A stretch of 64,000 bases of DNA from Halichondria panicea (Eukaryota; Porifera; Demospongiae; Suberitida; Halichondriidae): positions 4,171,442 to 4,235,441 of the forward strand of contig NC_087379.1 of assembly GCF_963675165.1 (NCBI RefSeq), read 5' to 3'. Position 1 is the first letter of the stretch, and each line of letters opens with the position of its first letter. This document shows, piece after piece, positions 38,120-48,964 of the stretch. The position numbers and the translations under genes are program-made. The notes below the pieces were generated by a model. The model was not told where the DNA came from and searched no databases. It saw only the letters and a list, made by a program, of their open reading frames with translations.

Positions 38120-38753
38120 GCCCAACCTACAACCTGTGAGCGCGGACCAACTCAACGGGGCCTCAGCGAACAGCCAAGAAAACGCACGTTTGGATATATC
38201 GGCCAATGGTGTCTGGGGGGGAAGATTCCAAAAAACATACTTTGATGTGAGAGTGTTTAACCCCCTCGCCCCTTCCAACAGAAACCAGTCACATGCAGCA
38301 ACATACAGAAAACACAAACTGGAAAAGAAACGGGCTTATCAGCAAAGAGTCCAGGAAGTTGAACACTCCTCTTTCGCACCGTTAGTTTTATCCGTTACAG
38401 GAGGCATGGGCGTAGAAGCATCACTCTTCTACAAACGCCTGAGCTCACTACTTGCCCAGAAATGGGACATCACCTACAATAAAACTCTATGCTGGCTAAG
38501 ATGTCGCCTAACGTTCTCCCTCCTACGCTCAGCCATCCAAGCAATTAGAGGCGCTAGATCGTCGGTGGGACATGCAGCCAGGACACCCATTGAGATCGAC
38601 CTGATCTCAGCAGAATCCCATCTCACAGGACAGTAATTAATATTAACAATAATTATCTACTATTTTACACGTACCCTTGTCATACATGCCATTCCTATAA
38701 TATATTTATTTTTACCCCACTTGGGGCCTGCAAAAAAAAAAAAAAAAAAAAAA
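38120..38753 (+). mobile_element. 5'-truncated LINE (non-LTR retrotransposon) with poly-A tail and target duplication
   Basis: An open frame from 38121 to the stop at 38634-38636 encodes the C-terminal tail of a LINE ORF2 downstream of the reverse transcriptase core. Recognisable phrases are NGVWGGRFQKTYFDVRVFNP and APSNRN, with SVTGGMG, YKRLSSLLAQKW and RGARSS further on. There is a short 3' UTR and then a run of A ending about 38753. The 12-mer aatctgaatcta flanks the insertion (38108-38119 and 38754-38765), as expected of target-primed reverse transcription. The frame is undamaged, so the insertion is probably recent. Clade (CR1/L2/jockey-like) not determined. Confidence 0.88.
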
Positions 38754-38931
38754 AATCTGAATCTACTCGTACTCCAAAGAGAGCACAAATGCGTTGTTCC
38801 TGATTAAAGGTATCATCTAAATTGGTGTGGAAAGTCTCTCCCATGTGGCCGCGGTTAGTAGTATTAACACCGCGGATTGCCACGGTCCGTAGAATTGACG
38901 CCGCAGCTGTTAGAACAAAGCCGCAATTTCA

Positions 38932-39032
38932 AAAATCGATTATCAGATCGATTGTCAAAGATCGTTCATGTGTAAATCGAAAATCAACTGTAAAAAATCG
39001 ATTATTAAAAATCGATCTTCAAAAATCGATTT
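38932..39032. promoter_or_regulatory. Cluster of ATCGAT motifs upstream of the DHRS7-like gene
   Basis: Five ATCGAT hexamers (38935, 38947, 38997, 39011, 39025) plus two near-matches lie in 100 bases, ending about 90 bases before the gene's first ATG. Several are embedded in the repeated phrase aaaaatcgat spaced 14 bases apart. It could be a binding-site cluster or a minisatellite. Function is inference from position. Confidence 0.4.
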
Positions 39033-39122
39033 TATATTGTATGCACACGCCTATCAGATTCTGCTTGAATTTTGTCGCAAACTGGTGTTCCATATCATAT
39101 CCAGCTTCCTCTAAGATCAAGA

Positions 39123-41582
39123 ATGTTTTGGAGCATGGGGTTGCTCTCTTGTGTCATAGCTTGTGTCTGTGGGTTGCTCGAGTTGTTGTTTTTCCTCCTC
39201 CGTGTCCTGGTGTTGTCCTTCATTGTGATCCTGCTGTTGCTGCCTGTTCTGGTCTTGCTCTACTTGCTGTACAAGCTGGTGGTGTTTGTTATAAGAGCTG
39301 ATGCTGATCTCACACTCCTCTTCAAAACACTAAAGCCCCATTACTTTGACAACAAGGTGGTGTGGGTCACTGGAGCCTCTTCTGGAAGTGAGTTTAATAC
39401 GGCTCTTAAAGACATAATGGAGTGCATATTATACTATTGCATGCTGAATCGTATCATCATTTAGTCATCTAGGTATATTATATCTAACTGTCGACTATTA
39501 AATGACAACATTTCTTTCAGTTGGAGAGGAGCTGTGCTACCAGTTGTCTAGACTGGGTGCTAGAATAATTCTCAGTGCAAGGTCAGAGGACAAACTGAAG
39601 GTGGTCAGGGAGGGACTCGAAAAACCCAACCAGGCAAAGTGAGAGTGTGTTTCAGGAAATTGCAATAAGCAAAACAATTTTATTTACTCCATATTCAGGA
39701 TCCTGCCAGTTGACCTGAGTGACCCCTCTGCCACTAGGGAGGCTACTGAGAAGGCAAAGGCTCTGTTTGGAGGAATAGACATTCTCATCAACAATGCAGG
39801 TTCAGTATGCAACGGTCAAATTAGTACACTATTGAGTTCTAACCCTAACCCTTCCACTTTAGGTGTCTCTGCCCGGTCGAATTTCATTGATATGCAAGAG
39901 CCTACACACAGACATATCATGGAGGTTGACCTCTTTGCACCCTGGATACTGACCCATGACGTCTTACCAGGTATGAATTGAAGGCATAAGTTTTGATAGT
40001 GTACTACACGCCTGCATGCTATAGGAATGCTCTCCTCTGGTTTTGGTCATGTGATCAATATCTTGTCCATTGCGGGGAAGTTTGGCACTAACAGCAGAAC
40101 TTCGTATACCACAGCCAAGTTTGGGCTGATGGGAATGATGGACTCCCTTCGCTGGGAGGTGTGTGTAGCATGTCATGTCATGAAATAGTTTATACTTTTC
40201 TTATGGCTTTGTGGTCATGTCATGTTATCATCGTTTGTTATGGGTTTGTCCTAATTTAGACTGTCTGTTGATATCAAGGCTTGCTTATAATTAATTTATA
40301 CACACACGTGAGCTAGAGGATAGAGGTTGATACGCATTTCAAAGGATTGTGACATCTTTCAGTGAAGCAACAGACACTATTAATCAGAGTGGGCAGATGT
40401 ATCGGATTCGGAATATGCTTTGTGCAGCATCATTACTGTAACATTTGTGTCTTTACACATCCGATATGCTGTTGGGGCTTATCCTGCATGACAATATTGT
40501 CACTTAAAGAATCTCTTTGCTCACTACAGGTTATGGACAGAAACGTCCATATAACTAATGTGTGTCCCGGGCCAGTGAGAACTTGTATGGCAGAGAATGC
40601 TCTCTTATCTGATGGCTCCACCAGCAAAAAAAAGAATCCTCTCATTGAGGGCGGGATGAGAGTTCAAAGGTCAGCTCAATATTATACACACATTTTTCCC
40701 ATGTCAAGTGCTACTATATTCTCAAGGCCTACTATATTCTCAAGGCCTTCATAATTATAATGTGTTGCGACATGGAATGCCATGCAAATTCGCCAAAATT
40801 GTTGTTCACATAAATAGCTTATGGCTTTGTCCTAATTTAGACTGTCGATCTGTTGATTGCAAGGCTTGCTTATAACATACACGAGGATAGTAGAGGCCTG
40901 GTGATACGCATTTCAATGGATTGTGACGTCTTTCAGTGAAGCAACAGACACACTATTAATCAGAGTGGGCAGATGTATCGGATTCGGAATATTTTATAAG
41001 TAAACAACAATTTTGGCAGATTTGGCGTTCCATATTGTGAAAGGGTCTAATTCAGTAATAATTTTTGAATTTCTATCAATAATTATTATTTATGCTCTGA
41101 ATATCTCTGGTGTTATGTATACTCTTACATCGCATGCATTCAGATGTGTGGAGCTCACTCTGATTGCTGCATCCAATCAACTCAATGAGGTAATGTTTGC
41201 TATAAGTACACTGTAAAAAATGGTGACGCAGGGTGCGTGACTATTGTGGCAACTATCAGGAAAAAACGCGCGTTTGCACACACTCTGCGTCAAAAAACCA
41301 TTTTTTACAGTGTATGTTATTAATTGGCCAACAAGTAGACTAATTCACGTAGCCATAATTATATATAGCCTCTATTGTTTCTGTAGCACGTCTTATTGTG
41401 TGGATGTAAACATGTTCTTAATGCAGGTATGGATCTCCAAGCAGCCCTACCTCCTCCTCCCTTACCTGGCTCAGTATGCTCCCTCACTCTGCAAGTACCT
41501 ACTGCGCCAACCTCCCACATCAGCAAGAGAAAGGCCAGAAAGAGAGCTCAAATATCAATTACCAGACATAGTAGTTGTATAA
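39123..41582 (+). CDS. DHRS7: DHRS7-like short-chain dehydrogenase/reductase
   Basis: NAD(P)-dependent reductase of the classical SDR family, probably anchored in the ER membrane by its hydrophobic N-terminus (residues 5-56). Eight exons give 355 residues (human DHRS7 is 339): 39123-39387, 39521-39638, 39699-39799, 39863-39970, 40025-40158, 40530-40669, 41144-41189 and 41427-41582. Cofactor motif TGASSGIG at 83-90, NNAG after DILI, and the catalytic triad Ser212, Tyr225 and Lys229 (NILSIAG...SYTTAKFG). The C-terminal block VWISKQPYLLLPYLAQY, and the RADADLTLL stretch before the Rossmann fold, match DHRS7 rather than DHRS7B/C or other SDRs. The physiological substrate cannot be told from sequence. 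I chose the ATG at 39123 because it opens the hydrophobic anchor. Confidence 0.9.
41207..41315. mobile_element. About 108-bp inverted-repeat element, CACTGTAAAAAATGG ends (DHRS7 last intron)
   Basis: tacactgtaaaaaatggt on the left is complementary to accattttttacagtgta on the right, and the arms extend with gacgcag / ctgcgtc. No coding capacity. The terminal TA could be the target site. Confidence 0.75.
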
Positions 41583-41734
41583 TAGTTATTATGCCAATCA
41601 TTTTTATACACAGACTACATGTAGCTATATGCATGTATATAATAGTAGTGAGAATCATACCATTCAATGCCGAATTTATAGGCAAAATACGGTAAGTCTT
41701 ACCTCTGAAGTCTTACTATAGAGTCTAATTTAGC

Positions 41735-42290
41735 TATCAGATAAAGTTTCAGGATTTGCGTTAACACAAATCCTGAAACTACATTGTGCAGTCTCCTTTA
41801 TATTTACAGTCCTTCTATTTCCAGCCATAGCTTCAGGGTATGTGTAGAGTGACTGAACCAGCTTACTGTGGCTCAATATGTTGCTGTTATCCTGTGGATG
41901 AAGTTTCAGGATTTGTGTTAACGCAAATCCTGAAACTACATTGTGCAGTCTCCTTTATATTTACAGTCCTTCTATTTCCAGCCATAGCTTCAGGGTATGT
42001 ATAGAGTGACTGATTCAGCTTACTGTGGCTCAATATGTTGCTGTTATCCCGTGGATGAAGTTTCAGGATTTGTGTTAACGCAAATCCTGAAACTACATTG
42101 TGCAGTCAGTCTCCTTTATATTTACAGTCCTTCTATATTTCCAGCCATAGCTTCAGGGTATGTATAGAGTGACTGAACCAGCTTACTGTGGCTCAATGTG
42201 TTGCTGTTATCCCGTGGATGAAGTTTCAGGATTTGTGTTGACATAAATCCTGAAATTAGTTTGTTCATAGATAGAGCAAAGTCCTCCAGC
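41735..42290. repeat. 157-bp tandem satellite, about 3.5 copies, each with a hairpin
   Basis: The palindromic block gtttcaggatttgtgttaac / gcaaatcctgaaac recurs with its right half at 41768, 41925, 42082 and 42245, so the period is 157, 157 and 163 bases. Between blocks lie the shared phrases ctttatatttacagtccttc and agccatagcttcagggtatg. Units are nearly identical, implying recent amplification or homogenisation. A diverged set continues at 42650-43090. Confidence 0.9.
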
Positions 42291-43440
42291 CATGTTTCAA
42301 TGCTTTGTGCATGCAATTAGATTTTAATTATGTCATGAAGACATAATTATAAACATAATTATGCATGCACTAATTAATATGCGTGCATGAACGTCACACA
42401 CATAATTATATGCATGGTAGTTTATTTAATTCCGCCCCAGGTCAAGATCTTCACGAACATAAGCTTGTAAACCTATATTATTAGAGAGATCATAGAAATA
42501 TTAATTAAGACAAAATAATTATATCTCTGGGATGAGGTAATTCGTGCAGATTGTCACATGCATGTGTTTGCCTAGCCTGTTGAATTTGGCAATAGGTTGC
42601 AATCTTCAAAACACAATAGTGAACTCATAAGAGGTTTGCAAACAAATTTTGCACACTTTCTGTTAAATTTACAGTCCTTCTATTTCTAGCCATTGCTTCA
42701 GGGTATGTATAGAGTGACTGAGCCAGCTTAGCTTACTGTGACTGCTGTTATCCCATATATATATGGATGAAGTTTCAGGATTTGAGTTAGCAAATTTTGT
42801 ACACTTTCTGTTAAATTTACAGTCCTTCTATTTCTAGCCATTGCTTCAGGGTGTGTCTCCATGTGTTGCTGTTATCCTGAAACAAATTTTGTACACTTAC
42901 ACTTTTTTTTTATAATTTTACGATCCCTCTATATTTCTATAGCCATGGCTTCAGGGTATGTATAGAGTTACTGGACCAGCTTGCTGTGGCTCAATATGTT
43001 GCTGTTATCCCATGGATGAAGTTTCAGGATTTGTGTTAACGCAAATCCTGAAACGACTTTGTGCAGTCTCTTTTAAATTTACAGTCCCTCCAGCCATGCT
43101 TCAATGCTTTGTACATGCATTTAATTATGTCATGAAGACAATTAAACATAATTATGCATGCACTAATTAATATGCATAATAAAAAAAATTATGGTAATTC
43201 CGCCCCAGGTCACAATCTTCATGAACATAAGACACTACTGCATCTCTGTATTGGAGCTTGTAAACCTATATTATTATTAGAGAGATCATTAATTTATAGA
43301 AATACAAAATATACCTCTGGGATGAGGTAATTTGTGCAGATTGTGACTTGTATTTGCCAAGCCTGTTGAATTTGGCAATAGGTTGCAATCTTCAAAACAC
43401 AATAGTGAGCTCATAAGAGGTTTGCAAGACCCAACAGGAT
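42291..43440. repeat. Direct segmental duplication with diverged satellite units between the copies
   Basis: 42291-42645 and 43092-43432 share, in the same order, caatgctttgt(g/a)catgca, catgcactaattaatatgc, aattccgccccaggtca, gcttgtaaacctatattatt, ctctgggatgaggtaatt, tgttgaatttggcaataggt and cataagaggtttgca. Between the copies are three partial satellite units (about 42660-43090). A satellite array and its flank appear to have been duplicated together. No gene. Confidence 0.8.
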
Positions 43441-44940
43441 ACAATACACATGCATGCACAGCTTCCTCAGCTGCTCCTCCGTCATTTCGATCATTCGTGC
43501 TGTAGCTATACCCAATTACTTTGATTTGCATGCATCACTGACGGAACGCAACACTATTATTATTATTCAAGCTTTACAGTCACAGTGTGAGGTGATGATA
43601 TAAAAGAAATGGCTTGGAAAATTGTGACTGATAGACGTGCAGGCATCACTAACATTATGCCCCTGAGTATACTTAATGGGGACAAAATTAAAATCGAGAT
43701 GGATAAATTGATAACACTATAGCTATAGTTCTGGCTAAGTTCTTATGCAGTTCGCGATACGTCTGTTACAGGAACTGAATTTGAGGACCGAAGTGGTTTT
43801 CTGTGAAGTGCATGACGAGTTAGGTGATACGAAGTAGGTATAGATCTAGGTAGTGGGAAGATCGAGCATTCCAAAGCCTTATACTATTATGGTTGAAATA
43901 GAAGTGACGGGTGGTATTGTAGTGCGATACATTGTGTACAAGTTTGTTAAGTTATCGAACGAGTTTTTCTACTTGAAGCATTCTTGATGACAAACTTGAT
44001 GTGCTTGATTATGTCAAAGTTGTCAGCTGACTGTTGTATATCACAAAGAACATGTAATTTGATCCAGTATACATCGTATCGGATTGTTCACCCGCTAACA
44101 GGGAACATGCATGAGCTGGGTTTAGACCGTCGTGAGAATGGTTAGTTTTACCCTACTGATGAAACGTTGTTGCAATAGTAATGCAACTCAGTTTAAGCAC
44201 ATGATAAGTCTATCTTTGTAGTTCATATCCCAGTTTTGTAGTATATATTTGGTGGCTTTATGTTGGGTTTTTTTCGAGGCGAGTTATATGTCTTGCGTTG
44301 TAGCAAGGGCGTATGAATATCTCTTTATACACCCTTGGTTTAGATGCCACACCACTTGAGAAAAATATGAGAAGAGAAGTCTTTTGGTGGGGACAGGTGG
44401 TGGGCTGCCACAAATGCATTTATCAAGTTTCCAGGTCACCATGAATCATCAAAATGCACAAACTTCAATGTCTTTGTTCGGATATGTTGCAGCGAGCAGG
44501 GAAGAAGGCTGTACGCATGTATGTGTGCGTGTATAATTATGTATAATTATAGTTCAGGGTTAGAGTCATGCTAAGGAAAATTAATTTTATCCATGAACCG
44601 ATTCATTGTGCTCAATAGATGTATATACTACTATACAGCCGACTCAGCACTGTATACTGCATTTGTACAGCTGCTTTTTTTGTTCTCATAAAGATTTGCA
44701 TGCCATTATACTCACATGCAGTCACACAAAAAAAGTTCGCCCAATATGCTATTATGCGCAAGTATACAAATCGACAACCTATAGTTAGAAACGAATGCAG
44801 TGTAATTATGAATGTGGAACATCTTTTTACTGATTTCCATGTTGCTGGCCGTTACACTGATCGCTGATATGTAATACAGAATGGTGAAAGATTGATCATC
44901 ATAATTATCTACAATTACAATTAAATAATTATACCCTGTA
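43441..44940. other. 1.5-kb stretch without a recognised gene
   Basis: Less AT-rich around 43730-44200, where broken reading frames might be remnants of a coding element. I could not assemble an exon or identify a domain. No inverted repeats noted. Confidence 0.4.
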
Positions 44941-44944
44941 TATA

Positions 44945-45373
44945 CAGTAGACTCTCGTTAATCCGGTCACCCTTGGGACCATGCAGCTTGGCTGGAATAG
45001 CGAGGTGGCTGTAGCTCAGGAAATAGCCCCGGCTTAAAAACGACCTTACCTCGAATCTAATGACTACATTTGCGGTTCTTGTCTCGAGGATAATGTTGGA
45101 TAATGAATCATTCTGTTCTCTATTTAAGTGTAATCCAATTTTATTTGCTAAACCACACCAAAAATGTCATATCCGGCCGTAATATACGTATAAAATTACA
45201 TTGAAAACCTTGTTTGGGACAGCCAGCACTGGCCGGTAAACGGAATAGCGAGTGGCCGTACTTCAGGGTGAGTTTTGTGCAGTAAACATATAGCTAGCAT
45301 TCCGTGCCAAGCCAAATGGCCAGTATATCGAGGTGGCCGTACTTCAGAGAGCCGGAATAGCGAGAGTCTACTG
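44945..45373. mobile_element. 429-bp CAGTAGACTCTCGTTAATCCGG element (pogo/Tigger-like ends)
   Basis: The left end cagtagactctcgttaatcc and the right end ggaatagcgagagtctactg are imperfectly complementary. The interior repeats the word (c/g)ggaatagcgag. The left flank is TA and the right flank is TG, so one copy of a TA target may have mutated. The ends resemble those of pogo-type elements. Non-autonomous. Confidence 0.6.
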
Positions 45374-45858
45374 TGTGTTGTACACACACAATTAAGTGCA
45401 AAACCATGAGCAATTTGGAATAATTGGGAATATTAGGTGATTTGAAAAGAATAATGGACTGTTAACATGAGCATAAAAGAATACTCATATTATAGGCAAC
45501 ATCTCGGGCATATAATCTACCAACCCCTATATAGCTACTGTATATAATTATTTTAGTGGTAATAATTATAGTGGGTAATAAATATTATAGTCAACGTTAC
45601 GAGCATTACCATCAAGTCCATAACGGAAGGCAGTATAATTCCATATTACTATAGATTATGAATGTGTTGCGAGTATTAAACATTATTATGTGAGGGTTGA
45701 TCAATTTGCAACAATAAAATTACAAAACCTAAATTATTACTAGCAAATACACCCGATCCTTGCCAAAACGCAATAGTTATATCACAAGGGGTAAATTTTC
45801 TGCTGATTTAATTGGCTCATTCGTAACTTTAGAATATTCTATTCTATATTCTACAATA

Positions 45859-46078
45859 TACCGTATAGCAGGAAATTTTCGTGATATGCAAAATTTTGCT
45901 TTCGAGGGCAGAAAAGTTAACGGGGAAATTAAAACCGGTATAACCTCCCACACACAGGTATTTTACATTGGTGGGTGGCATTCAACTGCAAATATTAGAA
46001 CCCACGAGCAATTCTGCTGAGGGCTCTGAAGCCAAATAGTGAAAATTTGCACACGCGAACATTTCTCGCTATAAGGTA
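45859..46078. mobile_element. TACCGTATAGC inverted-repeat element
   Basis: Starts taccgtatagcaggaaattt and ends gaacatttctcgctataaggta, an imperfect complement. It belongs to the same family as 28596, 31806 and 48040. The open frame across it is incidental. Confidence 0.65.
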
Positions 46079-48039
46079 CCTAATCTGTGTAAGTGTGTGT
46101 GCATGTGGACACAAAAATGCGCTGTTTAAGCAAACTATATACATGCACTTTAATCATGAACTGCTTTAACTGCTGATGATTGAGACTGTCCATATACTTA
46201 TTGTTGAAACTTGTAGGCGATCTTCTACGACGACAAAAACAACTATAATCGTAGATCCACGATCGTTCCCAATTCACAATCATTCCCCGTAATCATAAAG
46301 ACATTATGATCAAAAGTTACTGTATCTGTTTTCCGCTTTGAAGCTCAACCAATGCACGGGGGGAATGATCTATGAGCATCTTGTTTGTGCATGGTCTCAT
46401 TCTCAGTATAAACTCTGATACTGTACACTCCGTGGATGTGAAACACTTCCGCCCACTACCAAAAGTCCTGAAACACTCATTGCAACGGATGACACGGACG
46501 GAGTATCCGGAATTCCGTATAGTATACGGAATCTACTACATGTACAATAATAACAGTAATTATGTGAGTGATCAGACAACTGAAGCTCCCAGTCCAAGTT
46601 CTTCCAGTGCTAACTGATTCTCTGCGCAGGGAGAGCCAAGAGAGATGTTCATGAATGAAAGTGGAGATGCAGAAATCATATTGGAACCTGACAAATCTAG
46701 ATCTAGCTACATGTACACTGCTGACTTAATTTTTGTGATGACATTGTATATAGCATAGCATGTACGCACACAGAATAGCATGTAGGCAGGCATCCATGCA
46801 TGGAGATAGACTTAGTAATAGACAACTAAATGGACAACTAAAACTGATTTAAAGTTAAAGGAGGATTCTTCTTCGTCTTATCGCTACTTGTGCTCGTACA
46901 CTTGTTTGTTAGTCTTGCATCAGGGAATAATTATGCTCCTTTCTGCTTCCTTTGGTGATAGAACATTACCTAAATTAAAGATATGTATGTTAGAATGCAC
47001 ATAATAATTTACTCCGGCCGCTGTACGATCATGTATGCATTATCATCATACAGTACATTTGTATGAGTAAACATGTTCACCATAAAAAGACACGCTTTCC
47101 TGAAATAACAAAACATTTACTGAGGGTCAAAATAGATTCTCCTGGTATAAGGACATCTATATTATTGAATGAACACATCATTTAAGTGATGGCCTAACCA
47201 CAAGATGAGTACCGTTAAACACCTAAATTTGACCTATCATTCAGTTTGCTGCTAGCCTTATACATTTCCTTAAGTGCTGAACACATTCTCCCGGTACTTC
47301 ACTTCATAGACTAACAGGAAAGCAAAGCGAAATGTTCCAACTATAAACCCAACCAAAGATCGCCTAACCACAAACTTGTCACCTAGTAAGTTACAGACAA
47401 AAATGAGCTCCAAAAGGCTATCCACTAATAATGCAGGCTATGTATACATGCTCTATGATAGACTTACCTCCTACCTACGAGTACAGCAGACCTTCTCCTC
47501 AACTGAAGCTACAAGTGTGCAGCTGTGCAAGAAAAACAACACTAAAAGTGTCCATTTCTGCAGCTGGGTGCCGTTGCAGTGAGTGAACACGAATACTCCG
47601 TAATCTACCCGTATACTACCTATGTTTCACATCCACGGAGTGTACAGTATCTATGGTGCAAGGCTAACTCATATGTTGAATAGAAAGTTTGTGCGGACAG
47701 ATGATGCTATGAAAGATTCTGAAGAGACTGTAACAGCCTTCAATGTGAGTCAAACTAGCCATAACTCGAGAAAGAAGCTTTAGTTTGCTAATCCACGAAT
47801 CAAAATCCAAGAGAACGTGGCTAGAAGCCTATAGAAGTTGTTAGCTTTCGTCGCATTGCAACCGTTGAGCAGTTACAGCTGGAACAGACAGACAGACACA
47901 CACACAGTCAGCTTTACTGTATCCCTCGTGCGGCTACGCCTCGAGGCATAATAAAGACTAACGTTCTCGTTCACAAATGTTGCTCTTATCTTGTACATTT
48001 GTACACCACATAACTTTGTACGTAGTTATAGAAAGTAGG
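46079..48039. other. No gene recognised; contains a 29-bp inverted repeat pair 1.2 kb apart
   Basis: gatactgtacactccgtgga followed by tgtgaaaca at 46417-46445 recurs in complement at 47623-47651. Together they may bound a decayed element or be an old inverted duplication. A short hairpin (ggaattccgtatagtatacg, about 46508) lies near the left copy. The open frames at 46372 and 47376 lack recognisable features. Near 47880 a fragment of a common repeat occurs (cagacagacagacacacaca). Confidence 0.45.
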
Positions 48040-48218
48040 TACCGTATAGCGAGTAATTTTCATGAGCAAGCTGACCTCCACGAAATATTAAGGCTTGGCT
48101 TACCGGAACGTATGAATGCAGTGCAGGCCATGAGACTAAACAACATTTTTACTCACGAAAACCACCCTTTTTAGAGTTGAACAAATTTTTTACCCCACGA
48201 ACATTACTCGCTATACAA
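48040..48218. mobile_element. TACCGTATAGCGAGTAA inverted-repeat element
   Basis: Left end taccgtatagcgagtaattt, right end aacattactcgctata. The internal pair ccacgaaatatt / ccacgaacatt is diverged. About 179 bp, non-coding. Confidence 0.65.
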
Positions 48219-48964
48219 TATACGAAAGTTCATATAGGGACCATTTAGTTCCACGTAAATATTCCACTCGAGCAAGCAGATGATGCTATATAGGAACGGT
48301 TCTGCATGAAGAGACTGCAAAAACTCGAGAACAAAGCTTTAGTTTGCATATCCATCAAATCCAAGAGAACATGGCTTAAATCCTATAGACGCTGTTAGTT
48401 TTCAACTGTTAAACTGTACAGCCAGAGGACAGAGGAGGTAGGACAACATCACGTGCGTGGACAACGGAATTTTAATCAACAGCAGCAAAAGTAGAGTGGG
48501 TGTGGTCTGCAGGATAACGGCCGGGGGGGAGGGTCAAATCTTATTTTGCTCAGAAGCAGAGATACAAATATTGAGGTGAGGCCAACCTGTGCGTTGACCT
48601 CGAGAACAAGCCGCTCTCATGGTATCGAGGCTAGCACAAGAGCACTGATTTGTAATTGTATCTCTGCCTGAGACCTGAGAAAATTGGCAATTTGACCCTC
48701 TCTGGGTACGGAGATTTTCTAGACCCCCCTGCACATGATCTTATAGTATTTAGACTTAGTAGTCAGTGCCACGTCAATGTTTCTTGCTGGAGTTCATAAT
48801 AAAACAACAAATTATAATTAAATAAGGCTGTGGTATCAGGGCCACTAAACAAGAACAAACGACAGTAGAGATTGTGAAACACATAATTCAGCAGTAATAA
48901 TACTACATTTATAAGTAATTGCATCAAGTGATTTCATAGCATGATAATGGAGCTATAACTTTTA
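48219..48964. other. Downstream flank of IBA57; no gene recognised
   Basis: Covers the likely 3' untranslated region of IBA57 (minus strand) and spacer. ctctcatggtatcgaggct at about 48613-48631 resembles the TAGCC(T)CGAT element termini, but no partner end was found nearby. Confidence 0.45.

Noticed and set aside
41735-42290. CRISPR-like array
   Set aside because: Repeats and intervening sequence are both conserved between units, the period is 157 bp and the context is eukaryotic; it is a satellite.
46372-46617. 81-codon frame as a gene
   Set aside because: No domain, no splice context, low-complexity end, and it covers one arm of the inverted repeat pair.
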